A stretch of DNA of 64,000 bases, taken from assembly GCA_958009055.1 (NCBI GenBank), contig OY253655.1, forward strand, positions 434,001-498,000, written 5' to 3'. The notes below the pieces were generated by a model. That model saw nothing but the letters and a program-made list of their open reading frames with translations, ran no database searches and was not told where the DNA came from. The translations under genes and the position numbers were made by a program. Numbering within the stretch: the stretch's first letter is position 1; the number at the start of each line of letters is the position of its first letter. This document shows positions 22,731 through 31,964 of this stretch, piece after piece. This DNA is from Choricystis sp. odSpoLacu1 (Eukaryota; Chlorophyta; Trebouxiophyceae).

Positions 22731-22802
22731 TGGTTTGGATGCCAAACAAACAAAAAAACCACTGACCCGACTTAACGCCACACCTCCGACCAAAACAACG
22801 CA
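22731..22802. promoter_or_regulatory. 72-bp bidirectional promoter region
   Basis: The ATGs of the 2H-like gene (minus) and the GST-like gene (plus) are only 72 bp apart, so both 5' UTRs and any core promoter must overlap here or extend into the coding regions. It contains A-rich runs (AAACAAACAAAAAAACC). No TATA-like box. Confidence 0.5.
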
Positions 22803-24305
22803 ATGCGCCTGTGCACCCGCCTGCGCCCACGCCCCCTCGCCCGCGGCGTGCGCCCATCCAGCCGCACGCCCATCGCGCCGCGCGCGTCCTCCAACCCGCT
22901 GCAGTCGGCGCTGGCTGGTTTGTCCTCGATGTTTGGTGGTGGCGACAGCGCCGCCGCGCCGTCCTCCGCCCCCTCCCGCCCCTTAGCCGCTGCTTTCGCC
23001 GACGTCGCTCCCACCTGGGATGATCTGGCGTCCCTGGTGGCGGAGGCGGGGTACACGCCTCCCTCCATGGAGGAGGGGCCGCCCAACGTGCTGTCTCTGA
23101 GCCGCACGTTTGGCACCACCTCCCCTCCTCGCGTCACTCTCTACCGCGACCACGCCGCCTGGTGCCCCTACTGTGAGAAAGTGTTGCTGCAGCTGGAGTT
23201 GAAGCGCATTCCGTACAAAGTTGTCAAAGAACCGATGCGGTGCTATGGCCCTAAAACTCCCGAATACCTGGCCAAAGTGCCGTCCGGCCTCCTGCCCGCC
23301 CTGGAACTCGACGGCAGGCTCGTCACCGAAAGCGCTGTCATCGCCGACCTGCTGGAGGCCGCGTTCCCCGACCACCGGCCCCTGGTGCCCACCGACGCCG
23401 CTCGCGCGTCCCGGCACGCCGCCCTGTTGCGCCTGGAGAGGCGCCTGTTTGGCGACTGGTTGGGGTGTTTGGTGCAGGGGTATGGGAGGGATGCATTCTA
23501 CTCAACCATTGGCTTGGTGAATGACGCGCTGGCGTCGGCACCGGACGGTGGCCCCTTTTTCAATGGCAAGGAAATGACGCAGGCGGACGTCGTGTTTGCC
23601 CCCTTTTTTGAGCGTATTGCAGCCTCCATTCCCTACTACAAGGGGGAGAGGGTGCGTGGCACTGGTGCATGGCCCGCGCTGGATGCGTGGTTCGACGCGA
23701 TGGACGCTTTACCCGAATTCATCGCCATTCGGTCAGACGCCTACACCCACGTGCACGACTTGCCGCCTCAATCAGGTGGCTGCATCGAGACTGGGACGCC
23801 TGCGCAGGTGGCTGCCGCCGCCGCGATCGATGGCACTGACGGCGCCGCGTGGCGGTTGCCGCTGCCGCCTCTGGCGAACGACCCGTTCGACCCGTGGCCT
23901 GGGGAGGATCCACCCGCAGACAGGCTGCGCGCTGCCGCCCGCTTGGTGGGCAACCATGTGGCGGTGACTAAGTTTGCGGCGAGGGGGAGTGCGCCGCCGG
24001 GGCGGCCGCGCGTGGGGGCGCCCCTTGCCGATCCGTTTGCTCTGTCCGACGAACCCGCCCTGCCGTCTGTGGACGCCGCCCTGCGCCACGTGGCGCACGC
24101 TCTGTTAGTGGGGGTGGAGACCAAGCAGGGCGGTGCGCACGCGCTGACTGTGGCGGAGGGTGGACAAGGCGCCGACGCCCCCAAAGCCGTCGCTGCCGCG
24201 CGCTACCTGCGCGACCGCGTCGGCGTGCCGCGCGACCTGCCGTTGCCCGCGGCGCGCCAGTTGAGGGCGCACCTGAACTGGTTCATCGATGGGGTGAGCT
24301 TGTAG
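22803..24305 (+). CDS. plastid-targeted glutathione S-transferase-like protein with long C-terminal extension
   Basis: Intronless, 500 residues. An arginine-rich leader of about 30 residues resembles a plastid transit peptide. A thioredoxin-like GST N-domain starts near residue 110 with an AWCPYC active-site-like motif (120-124) and continues with YLAKVPSGLLPALELDGRLV and TESAVIADLLE. A helical GST C-domain follows (GPFFNGKEMTQADVVFAPFF). The last 160-170 residues (after EFIAIRSDAY) go beyond a normal GST and match nothing I know. The CPYC pair suggests glutaredoxin-like or dehydroascorbate-reductase-like redox chemistry rather than tyrosine/serine-type conjugation. Confidence 0.8.
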   Translation: MRLCTRLRPRPLARGVRPSSRTPIAPRASSNPLQSALAGLSSMFGGGDSAAAPSSAPSRPLAAAFADVAPTWDDLASLVAEAGYTPPSMEEGPPNVLSLSRTFGTTSPPRVTLYRDHAAWCPYCEKVLLQLELKRIPYKVVKEPMRCYGPKTPEYLAKVPSGLLPALELDGRLVTESAVIADLLEAAFPDHRPLVPTDAARASRHAALLRLERRLFGDWLGCLVQGYGRDAFYSTIGLVNDALASAPDGGPFFNGKEMTQADVVFAPFFERIAASIPYYKGERVRGTGAWPALDAWFDAMDALPEFIAIRSDAYTHVHDLPPQSGGCIETGTPAQVAAAAAIDGTDGAAWRLPLPPLANDPFDPWPGEDPPADRLRAAARLVGNHVAVTKFAARGSAPPGRPRVGAPLADPFALSDEPALPSVDAALRHVAHALLVGVETKQGGAHALTVAEGGQGADAPKAVAAARYLRDRVGVPRDLPLPAARQLRAHLNWFIDGVSL

Positions 24306-24410
24306 AGAGTGAAGCAGGGTGTGTTTGTGTGGGAGAGAGGGAACGAGTTGTTTTTTTTTGACAGGTAAAGAAGGGAAAACAGGGGCAAAGAAGACAAAAA
24401 ACGACCAGGA

Positions 24411-24438
<28 letters not shown>
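24411..24438 (+). repeat. (CT)14 microsatellite
   Basis: An uninterrupted CT dinucleotide tract in the 246-bp spacer between the convergent GST-like gene and the secreted membrane protein gene. Confidence 0.9.
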
Positions 24439-24442
<4 letters not shown>

Positions 24443-24551
24443 TGGCTTCTTTAACTGGAAGTGTGGGTGTGTGGGGAAGAATTGTGATAGCGCTCTGCTC
24501 TCTCCCGTTGAAAAACGTGGGGGCAACCCAACCAAAAAAAAAAACTCTCGC

Positions 24552-25742
24552 TCACGCGTCCCCTGCCGGCACCGTGCGCGCGCCGCCGCGCGGTGACGCC
24601 AGGTTCAGAAAGAAGGCGGCCGCCCCCGACGCAGTGCGGGGGGGGGGCACCCCCTCCTCGACTTCCTTGGCGCCCTCCTTTTCGGCGTCCACCGCTTTGG
24701 CAGCGTCGGCGGCAGACGCCGCGCCACCGTCGCGGCCGCCGAGGCACCGCTTCAGCGACATGAACACCCCCACCCCCACCGCCGACACCGCCAGCACGCA
24801 CACCGCCGCCGTGACCGCGGTGCGAGTGGACACCCGTTCCGAGGGTTTGCGGGGGGGGGAGCCGTCGTCGGCGCCCGCGCCGGGGGGGGGGAGGACCATC
24901 GTGTCAGCGCGCAGCACGGCCGCGCTCTTGGGCTGCACCCCGCGCACGCCCAGCGCAGTCGCCAGCTCGCCAGTGCCCGCGGTGGAGGCCAGCAGGTGCT
25001 CAGTCACCGTGCCCGCGTTGGACAGGGGGGTGGTGACCGCCAGAGTGAGCGACGTGCCCGGGTATTGTTGAGCGCCGGCGTCTTGGCGCAACGCGCGCCG
25101 CCCCGTCGGCGCGGGCGGCCCCGGCGGCAACTCTTTGACGTCCGCCACCGTGACTGCGTCCACAGGCACAGCCAGCATGGACGCGGCCCCGTTGATGAGG
25201 GCGGTCTCCGCCTTGGTGGTCCAGGGCGAGACGTCGGGACCGCGCAGCTCGATCGATGCAGAGACGACAGCGGGGGTCTGGGCGGCCGCGTCGGGGGCTT
25301 TGCCGGAGGCAGAGGAAGGGAGGGCGGTGGCACCGCCACGGCCGGCAGCAGCCGCAGCAGCAGCGGCGGCAGCAGCAGTGGCGGGCGCGGCGGCCGGCTT
25401 GGGCAGCACGGCCACGGGGGCAGCGGCCGGTTTCGCAGTCACGAGCGCGGGCGGCGGCGCCGGCTTGGTGGGCAGCTGCGGCGGCGCGGACGACGTTGAG
25501 TCGTCATCCCCACCCTCATTGTTGGAGTCGTCGTTGACCAGGACGGGGGCCGCGCGCCTGCGGTCCCACCCCGGCGGCGGGTGCGGGGGCCCCCGCTGCA
25601 GGGACGGGTCCCACGTGGGCACGTCCCCAAACCGCTGCAAGTCGCCGGTGGACGAGGTCAAGCCCTGGCACTGCACGACGGCGGGCGCCGTCAGAGCGGC
25701 GACCGCGGCCGCCAGCAGGAGCAGGGCGGTGCGGCGACGCAT
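24552..25742 (-). CDS. secreted/type I single-pass membrane protein of unknown function
   Basis: 396 residues without introns. A signal peptide (RTALLLLAAAVAALTAP, cleavage probably near VVQCQG) is followed by an alanine/proline-rich stalk with runs of alanine. A compact folded-looking segment comes next (SIELRGPDVSPWTTKAETAL ... VPVDAVTVADVKELPPG ... SLTLAVTTPL), in the style of small extracellular domains that follow stalks in algal cell-surface proteins. One membrane helix (AVTAAVCVLAVSAVGVGVFM) and a short basic, then acidic, cytosolic tail end the protein. I do not recognise the family. A cell-wall or cell-surface role is only inferred from topology. Confidence 0.6.
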   Translation of the reverse strand: MRRRTALLLLAAAVAALTAPAVVQCQGLTSSTGDLQRFGDVPTWDPSLQRGPPHPPPGWDRRRAAPVLVNDDSNNEGGDDDSTSSAPPQLPTKPAPPPALVTAKPAAAPVAVLPKPAAAPATAAAAAAAAAAAGRGGATALPSSASGKAPDAAAQTPAVVSASIELRGPDVSPWTTKAETALINGAASMLAVPVDAVTVADVKELPPGPPAPTGRRALRQDAGAQQYPGTSLTLAVTTPLSNAGTVTEHLLASTAGTGELATALGVRGVQPKSAAVLRADTMVLPPPGAGADDGSPPRKPSERVSTRTAVTAAVCVLAVSAVGVGVFMSLKRCLGGRDGGAASAADAAKAVDAEKEGAKEVEEGVPPPRTASGAAAFFLNLASPRGGARTVPAGDA

Positions 25743-26246
25743 TTGAGAGGAAGACTAGGCCTGTTTTTGATGGGGGGGTGCGAGCGTGTCAGGATTGTGC
25801 AAACGTGGAACTACCGCGTGGACGGCTAGGTGTGATTGTAAAACGCGTGTCAGAGGGGGAGGCGCAGGTAAAGAGGCGCGAGCGGGGGCGGGGGAGAGGG
25901 TGACGGCGCCGCGCAATCGCACGGCCTTGCGTGCGTAAGCGCGCGGCGCCATTTGGGGACGCGGGCCCCTGGCTGCCCACCTCCACGCTGTCTCACGACG
26001 TCGATAGTTCTCACTCACCTGAAACTGGGGGCAGCGGAAAGGTGGGGCTGGGCGGGAGGGTGTGGGTGCCGGGACGGGAGAAGGCGTTTTTGTGCGAAAG
26101 CTCGTGTGTTTTGGCTTCGTCTCTTGCTCTCGCTCTCTCTCACTCCCAAGAAACGCGTCTCCCGCCTTTCACCAGAGCACTCTCACACCCCACACGCGCT
26201 CTCACGAGCTCGACCACACACCAAACACCACAAAGCACCACACAAA
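25743..26246. promoter_or_regulatory. divergent spacer (membrane protein / coiled-coil gene)
   Basis: A 504-nt region between two divergent starts. The right half is CT/CA-rich up to ACACAAAATG, like the leaders of other genes here, and so is the probable 5' UTR of the coiled-coil gene. No TATA box or repeat of note. Confidence 0.4.
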
Positions 26247-29200
26247 ATGTCGGAGCCGCCCCGCAAGCGCCCCGCCCCGGGTCCGCCGCGCGCGGCAGGC
26301 GCGGGGGAGCTGGCCGAAGTTCGGTGCGTGTGGGTGGTGGGAGGCGCGCATTTCCACCCGCAATGCGTCACAATTGACGCACTGTGTTGGAACACACGGC
26401 GTGTGGAGGGAGGGAGCGTGCGACGAGGGCGGGCGGGGGGCACATGCGGCGCGCGCGTCGAAAACCAACTGACGCAATGCCGGCGACCACCGGGCCCGCG
26501 CCTCCTGCTGATCGTTTCCCTCCCTCCCGGTGCCACTAGGACAGAGTGTTGTTGAGACAGCAACGTATGATCACTCACAACAAGCTGTGAGGCCCCCGCG
26601 TGCCACCGCTTCACACCAACCGCCAACCCCCCATTCACACTCAACCCACACACACAGCCGCGCCCACCGCGAAGAACTGACAAAGCTCCAAGCCGCCCTG
26701 CGCGACGCCGACGCCGCCGCCAAGAGCGCGGCCGTGGACGCTGCTCGCATCGCCAAGGACGCGGACGCGGCGCGCGCCAAAACGGCCGCCCTCGAGTCCC
26801 GCCTCAAAGCCGCCCTCGCGGACAAGGTGGCCGCCGTGGCCGCTGCCTCCAAAGCTGAGCGCGAGCTGAAGGGACTCAAAGCGGTGGGGCGGGCGGCGGC
26901 CGACGTGCCCGCCGCGCGCGCGCGGAGGGAAGCCGAGGAAAAGGTCGCCGCCGCCGAGCAAGACATGGCCGCCGCTCGCGACGCGGTGGCTGTTGCGGAA
27001 GCTGCTGCGTCCGATGCGCGGTCCATTGCTGACGCTGTGGCCGAGGAGCGGGACGCGCTGGCGGCGGCCAAGAGCGAGCTGGAGGCGTCCCTCGCTGCCG
27101 CGTCCGCCGACGCGGCGGCCGCGGCCGAGCGCGCGGACGCGGAAGCCGCCCGCGCGGAGACGGCTGAAGCCGAGGCTGCCGCTGCCAAAGCCGAGGCGGA
27201 GGCGGCCAAACAGGCGGCGGCTGCCGCCACCGCCGACGCCGATGCCGAGCGCTCGTGCGCGGCCGAACTCTCGGCCGCCGCCGACGCCGCCCTGGACGCC
27301 GCAGCGGAAGCCGAGGCTGCGGCCGCGTCTGCCACCGCTGAACTGGACGCGGTGCGGGCGGCCGCCAGTGTGGACGGGTCGGCGCTGGAGGAGGCGCGGA
27401 GTGAGCTCGACGCCGCGCGCGCCGCCGTCGCGGAGGCAGAGGGCGAGCGCGAGGCCGCGGTGGCGGAGCGCGATGCGGCGATGGAGCGCGCCGTTGCCGC
27501 CGAGACTGAGCGTGATGCCGCGGTGGCGGCGGCTGATGCTGCCACCGCGGCGCGCGACGCGGCCGTGTCTGCCGCGGCCGACGCGCGCGCGGCGGCCGAC
27601 GCGGCCGAGGCCGAGCGTGACGCCGCCGTCAAACAGTGCGAAGACGCTGTCTCCAAATCCTCCGCCCTCGCCGACCGCGTGACGCAGCTGGAGGGTGAGA
27701 CCGAGGGTGCCGCCGCGGCCGCCGCTGCGGCCTCCGTCGTGCGCGCCGGCCTGGCTGCCGACCGCGACGCCGCCACCCGGTCCGCGGTGGAGGCTCACGA
27801 AGCCGCGGCCGAGACGCGCCTCAAGCTGGAGCAAGCTGTGGCGGCGGTGGCGGCTGTGCGCGCGGAGGCAGAGACCAAGGAGGAGGAGATGCGTTCTGCT
27901 CTGGCGGCCAAGGAGGCTGCCCTCGCTGCCACGGATGCCGCCCTGGCCACCCAGGCGGAGCAAACGGCGGCTGCGCTGGCGGCCAAGGACGCGGCGACCG
28001 CGGCGGCTGTCGCGGCCGCGCGCGCTGATGGTGAAGCCGCGGTGACCGCGGCTCGGGCCGAGGTGGAGGCCAGCCTGGCGACCGCCCGTACTGAAGCCGA
28101 GGCGGCGGTGGTGGCGGCGCGTGCCGAGGGTGAGGCGGCGGTGGTGGCGGCGGAGGCTGCTGCGGCCGCTGCGCGCGCGGAAGCCGAGACTGCGCTCGCT
28201 GCCGCGCGTGCCGAAGCCGAGGAAGCGCTCACTACCGCCCGCACCGAAGCCGAGGCCGCGCTGGCTGCCGCCCGTGCTGAAGCCGCGGACGCGCTGGCCA
28301 CCGCCGACAGCGAGCGCGCCGCGCTCGACGTCGCCCGCTCCGCCGCCGAAGCCGCCGACGCCAAGCGGGTGGAGGTGGAGGCTGCGTTGGTCGCGGCCGA
28401 GGCCAAGCGTGTCGAAGTGGAGGCCGCCCTGGCGGCGGCCGAGGCCAAGCGGGTGGAGGTCGAGACCACACTCGCGTCCACCGCCGCCGCCTGGGACGCG
28501 GCGGCCGCCCGCGCCGACGGGCTGGAGGCCGACCTGGCGTCTGCTCGCGCCGCTGTGCAGGCGTCTGACGCTGCCGCCGCCGAGGCGCAGCGCACCGCCG
28601 CCGACGCGGCGGCCGCGGCCGACGCAGCGGTCGCCGACGCGCGCGCCGCGCTGGCCGCCGCAACGGAGGCTGCGGTCGCGACGGCCGCGTCCAAGGATGC
28701 CCAAATCTCCAGCCTGCGCACCACCATCGCCGCCAAGGATGGTGAGTTGACGACGCTGCGTGCTGCCGTGGCTGAGCGTGCGGCCGTTGCTTCGGCCGAC
28801 GTGGACGCGGCACGCGACGCAGCCCTGGCCCGCGCGGCCGCGGCCGACGCGGCCGCCTCCGACGCGCGTGCCGAGGCGGCCGCGGCTGCTGCTCAGCTGG
28901 CGGCCCTGACCGACCGTGTCGCCAGCGCGGCTGAGGAGCTGGCCGACGCCAAAGCGGCTGCCGACGCGGCCGCGTCGGCGGCCGCGGCGTCCGACTCCGC
29001 CCGCGCTGAAGCCGCCCGTTCGGCGGCCCGCCTGCAGGCGGTCGTGGATGGCGCCCTGGAGCGCACCACAGCGGCGGAGAGCCGGGCTGCCAGCCTGGGG
29101 GCGGAGCTGGCGGCTGCCCGTGCTGCGGCCTCGGTCAAGGAAGGGGGCAGCGGGGTGGTGGCTTCTTTGCCCGCCGCCCCGCCTTCCTTGCCCGCCGCCC

Positions 29201-29535
29201 CGCCTTCCCACCGCGACACCGCCGCCCTGGAGGCCGAACTGCGCGCCGCCAAGCGACGGGAGGCCAAGCTGCTGGCCCTGCAGCATCGCCTGCGCGACGA
29301 TGTGGCCAAGTGTGGCGGGGGGGCCGACGTCGCCAAGCTGGCGGCCCTGGTGGAGGCGTTGGCGGCTTCCCGGTCGGCTCAGTACGATGAGGAAGCGTTG
29401 AAGAAGCGGCACGCCAAGGAGGTGCAAGCGTTGATGTCGCGCGTTGCGGCGGCAGAGGCGGCGGCGGTCAAGGCCAAGGTGGGGGGGACGGGGGTGGCGC
29501 GCGTGCCGCTGGCGGAGAAGCCGGCCAACGTGTGA
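26247..29535 (+). CDS. 984-residue alanine-rich coiled-coil protein
   Basis: Exon 1 (26247-26323) encodes a basic, proline-rich start (MSEPPRKRPAPGPPRAAG). After a 334-nt intron, exon 2 (26658-29535) is almost entirely alanine/glutamate/aspartate/arginine heptad-like sequence without prolines, predicted as one long coiled coil. Short internal repeats appear, such as EAKRVEVEAAL three times near 28365-28480 and ARAEAEAAL-type units at 28020-28290. The last 60 residues (DEEALKKRHAKEVQALMSRV) are less repetitive. Such proteins act as scaffolds in cytoskeleton, kinetochore, Golgi or flagellar structures; no family signature lets me choose. The full-length antisense frame on the other strand is a by-product of composition. 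Confidence 0.7.
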
Positions 29536-29818
29536 GAGGGAGAGGGAGAGTGAAGGGACCCACACACACCTGTGAAAGAACCATAAAATGAAAAAAAAAA
29601 AAAAACGCACGCAACACGAACGCTGTTTCTCTCTCACGACTCACCCCCACCCACTCGCTCCGCCGCTCAACAGCGGACGCGTGTGGACAACCCCACACCA
29701 CCTGGGCACAGGAGAGGACAAGCCCTTGCCTCTCGCGCCGCTTTTCCGCGTGGCCCACCCACCCACCCACCCAAACCCCTCTCTCTTCTCTTCCTACCCC
29801 ACCCCCCCGACACACAAA

Positions 29819-30348
29819 ATGTCGGACCACTCCAACCAGTCTCCCTTCACCTCCTGGGGGCGCGATCGCGCCACCGGCGGCGCCACAGCGGGCGCGGGCG
29901 GCGGTCAACGCCCGCCACCCGCACCCGCCGACCCACGCCCCAACAACTTGTACGTGAAGGGGCTGAACCCAGCGTTTGACAACTTCCACCTGCAAGCCCT
30001 GTTTGAGCCGTACGGCACCGTCCTCTCGTGCCGCGTTCTGGTGGATAAACAAGGCGCCTCGAAACGGTGCGGCTACGTCCAGATGGCGACCGACGCGGGC
30101 GCTTCAGCCGCCACGTCCGCCTTGCACGGTGTGGCGCCGTACCCGGGCGCCCCCCCGCTGGCCGTGCTGCCGGCCGCGTCCCGGGTGGAGCGGCGCGCCG
30201 GTGGGAGGGGGGGGGGGCGCTCGTCCTGGGCCCAGGAGGGCGGGCGTACCAGCTCCCCCCGGTGGGTGGGGAGGCGGCTGCCGCGGCGGTGGCGGCGGCG
30301 ACGGGGCCGGTTTTCGTCGCGGCGGCACTTGGGCGGGGCAAGGGGTAG
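29819..30348 (+). CDS. single-RRM RNA-binding protein
   Basis: The start ATG follows the same leader type (ACACAAAATGTCGGA) as the preceding gene. After a glycine-rich N-terminus, an RRM spans about residues 40-120: RNP2 is NNLYVKGLNP, RNP1 is SKRCGYVQMA, with FEPYGTVLSCRVLVDKQG between. After the RRM the literal frame becomes arginine-rich and runs into a GT repeat (stop at 30448). Shifting at the G11 run (30207-30217) gives a natural alanine-rich end stopping at 30348. The shift here is opposite in direction to the other homopolymer breaks, so the true C-terminus is unsure. ELAV/polyU-binding-like proteins are the closest type. Confidence 0.75.
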
Positions 30349-30354
30349 GGGCGG

Positions 30355-30424
30355 GAGGAGTGATGTGTTTTTGAGGAGTGATGTGTTTTTGTGTTTTGCT
30401 TTGTATGTGTGTGTGTGTGTGTGT
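30355..30424 (+). repeat. 18-bp tandem duplication plus (GT)n tract
   Basis: The unit GAGGAGTGATGTGTTTTT occurs twice back to back (30355-30372, 30373-30390). A GT dinucleotide tract follows at about 30406-30424. It lies in the 3' flank of the RRM gene. Confidence 0.85.
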
Positions 30425-30548
30425 TTGCAAGCTTGCAAGGATGAATAAAAAAAGGAGGGAGGAAAGCGGGGATGGGGGCGCGGCCGACCCACCCACCCCC
30501 CAAACCCGCCCCCACCCCCGCCCGACCACCCACACACCCGCCACACAC

Positions 30549-30557
30549 AAAAAAAAA
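30549..30557 (-). terminator. Pol III oligo-T terminator of U6
   Basis: Nine consecutive T residues on the minus strand directly after the U6 3' sequence (GATGTCCAC), the standard RNA polymerase III stop. Confidence 0.85.
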
Positions 30558-30657
30558 GTGGACATCGTCTCGGGTTGTGCGTGTCATCCTTGCGCAGGGG
30601 CCATGCTAATCTTCTCTGTATTTGTCCAAGTATTTTCTGATGCCCCGAAGGGCAAAG
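30552..30657 (-). ncRNA. U6 spliceosomal snRNA
   Basis: The minus strand carries the invariant U6 core: AATACAGAGAAGATTAGC (ACAGAGA box and AGC triad), then ATGGCCCCTGCGCAAGGATG and ACACGCACAA (internal stem-loop and telestem side). A 5' stem TGCCC-TTCG-GGGCA matches the usual U6 5' hairpin. U6 is the catalytic RNA of the spliceosome and pairs with U4, U2 and the 5' splice site. Length is about 106 nt, typical. The exact 5' end (30653-30658) is estimated. Confidence 0.95.
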
Positions 30658-30985
30658 ATAGTGACTGCGAGGAGCGTGTTTTGGGGTTGCGCGTTGTTGT
30701 CTCAACAAAAAGCTATGCAGGCGTGCACTGGCCGCTCGTTCGAACGATCCACCTCGCCGTTCGCTGCCAGCACCCCGGGATCAGATGGTGTGTGTGATTT
30801 GCAAGAGGCGGACCGGCATTGTGGGGGAGGGCGGCGCCCCCCTGTGACGGGGGGCGCGGCGCCGAATTGGGGCGAAACCGACGCCAACCACCGCCCAGAG
30901 AAAGAGCCGTGATACGCCCGCCCCCCTTGTGTTGTGTGCTTTGCTTGTTTTCACTGCGTTTGTTGTGTTGCATCCACTCCTTTCC
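30658..30985 (-). promoter_or_regulatory. upstream region of U6
   Basis: 328 nt between the U6 5' end and the stop of the twin-CX3C gene. Plant-type U6 promoters carry a TATA box near -30 and an upstream sequence element; neither is evident here (the -30 region is GC-rich). A palindrome CGTTCGAACG at about 30737-30747 resembles a B-box core but does not form a tRNA. Confidence 0.35.
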
Positions 30986-31964
30986 TCACGGCGCCGTCGC
31001 CTCCTCCGCCTCTGCAGCCGCCTCCTCCGCCTCGATCTCCTCCTCCTCCTTCTTGAACAGCTCCCGCTCCTCCACCACGTCCCGCGCCTCCGCCTCCACG
31101 CACTTGGCGTAGCAGGCGGCGTACGCTTCAGCGGGGTGGTCGTCGTCGGCGGCGGCGGGGGTGTCAAACTCGCGGCACACGGCGGCACACGTTTCGGCAG
31201 CGTTTCCCTTGATGGCCAGCGTGGGCACGCCGTGGGCGCCGCCATCGTACAGCGCGTCCCGGAAGGTGAGCAGGCCGCCGGCAAGAGCAGTGGCCGCCAG
31301 CAGGGCGCCCCACAGCCACCAGCGCGCGCGCGCTTCGCCGCGCACGCGGTCCGTCAGTGTGGGCGGCGGGGCGGGGGGGGGGGCGGCGGACGAGAGGTAC
31401 GGGTTTTCTTCGTCGGTCAGGGAGGTGGAGATCTTGCCGCCAGCCTGTTTGGTGGGTGGTGCGGGGTGTGTGGGGAAGGAGGTGAGAGGGAGTGAGGGTT
31501 GGCGGGGCGGGAAGCGCGTCGGGAGCGGCTTCTGCGGAGAGAGCGCCGCGGCGCCCAGCGCGTGTGCTGGCGCGGTCCCACTGCGTTTGCCACCCCCCCC
31601 CCACGCGTCCAGCACGCCGTTGCCACATTCAGTGGGGCGATGCCGGGAGGGAGCGTGGGCGGCGGCAGGGGGGGGGGGGGGGCGAGTGTTTTACACCGCG
31701 CGATGGAGCGCAGCGCGGCGGCACGCACACCCAAAACTCTCACTCGCGTATCCCCTGTCCCCGCCTGGCCAAGGGCGGCTGGCCACAGGGTGCGTGACCA
31801 AGCGCTCAGGCGGAGAGGCGCGGGGGTGAAAGACCCGTGCCCCTGCGGGGCGCGCGCAGGGACGACGTGCATGCGTCTCCGCCTCCTCCCCTCTCCAACA
31901 ACGCCGCCGGCATCACACGCACCGGCGCCGACGTGAGGGGGACTTTTTCCTTGGACAGGAACAT
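30986..31964 (-). CDS. membrane-anchored twin-CX3C protein, unknown function
   Basis: Exon 1 (31964-31923, MFLSKEKVPLTSAP) and exon 2 (31444-30986) splice in phase 0 over a 478-nt intron, giving 166 residues. One membrane helix (WWLWGALLAATALAGGLLTF) sits in the middle. After it come ETCAAVCREF and, about 20 residues later, YAACYAKCVEAEARD: two CX3C motifs, as in small TIM chaperones of the mitochondrial intermembrane space, where they form two disulfides. The C-terminus is a charged, very acidic helix (KKEEEEIEAEEAAAEAEE). I know no named family with this layout. Intermembrane-space or lumenal exposure of the cysteines is inferred. Exon 1 is less sure than exon 2. Confidence 0.55.

Noticed and set aside
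26641..29637. 998-residue open frame antisense to the coiled-coil gene
   Set aside because: High GC and A/E/D codon patterns of the plus-strand gene leave the opposite frame free of stops. The antisense product is a glycine/arginine-rich string without any domain.
30730..30800. Possible tRNA gene (TTCGAA core upstream of U6)
   Set aside because: No acceptor, anticodon or D-arm pairing can be built around it on either strand.
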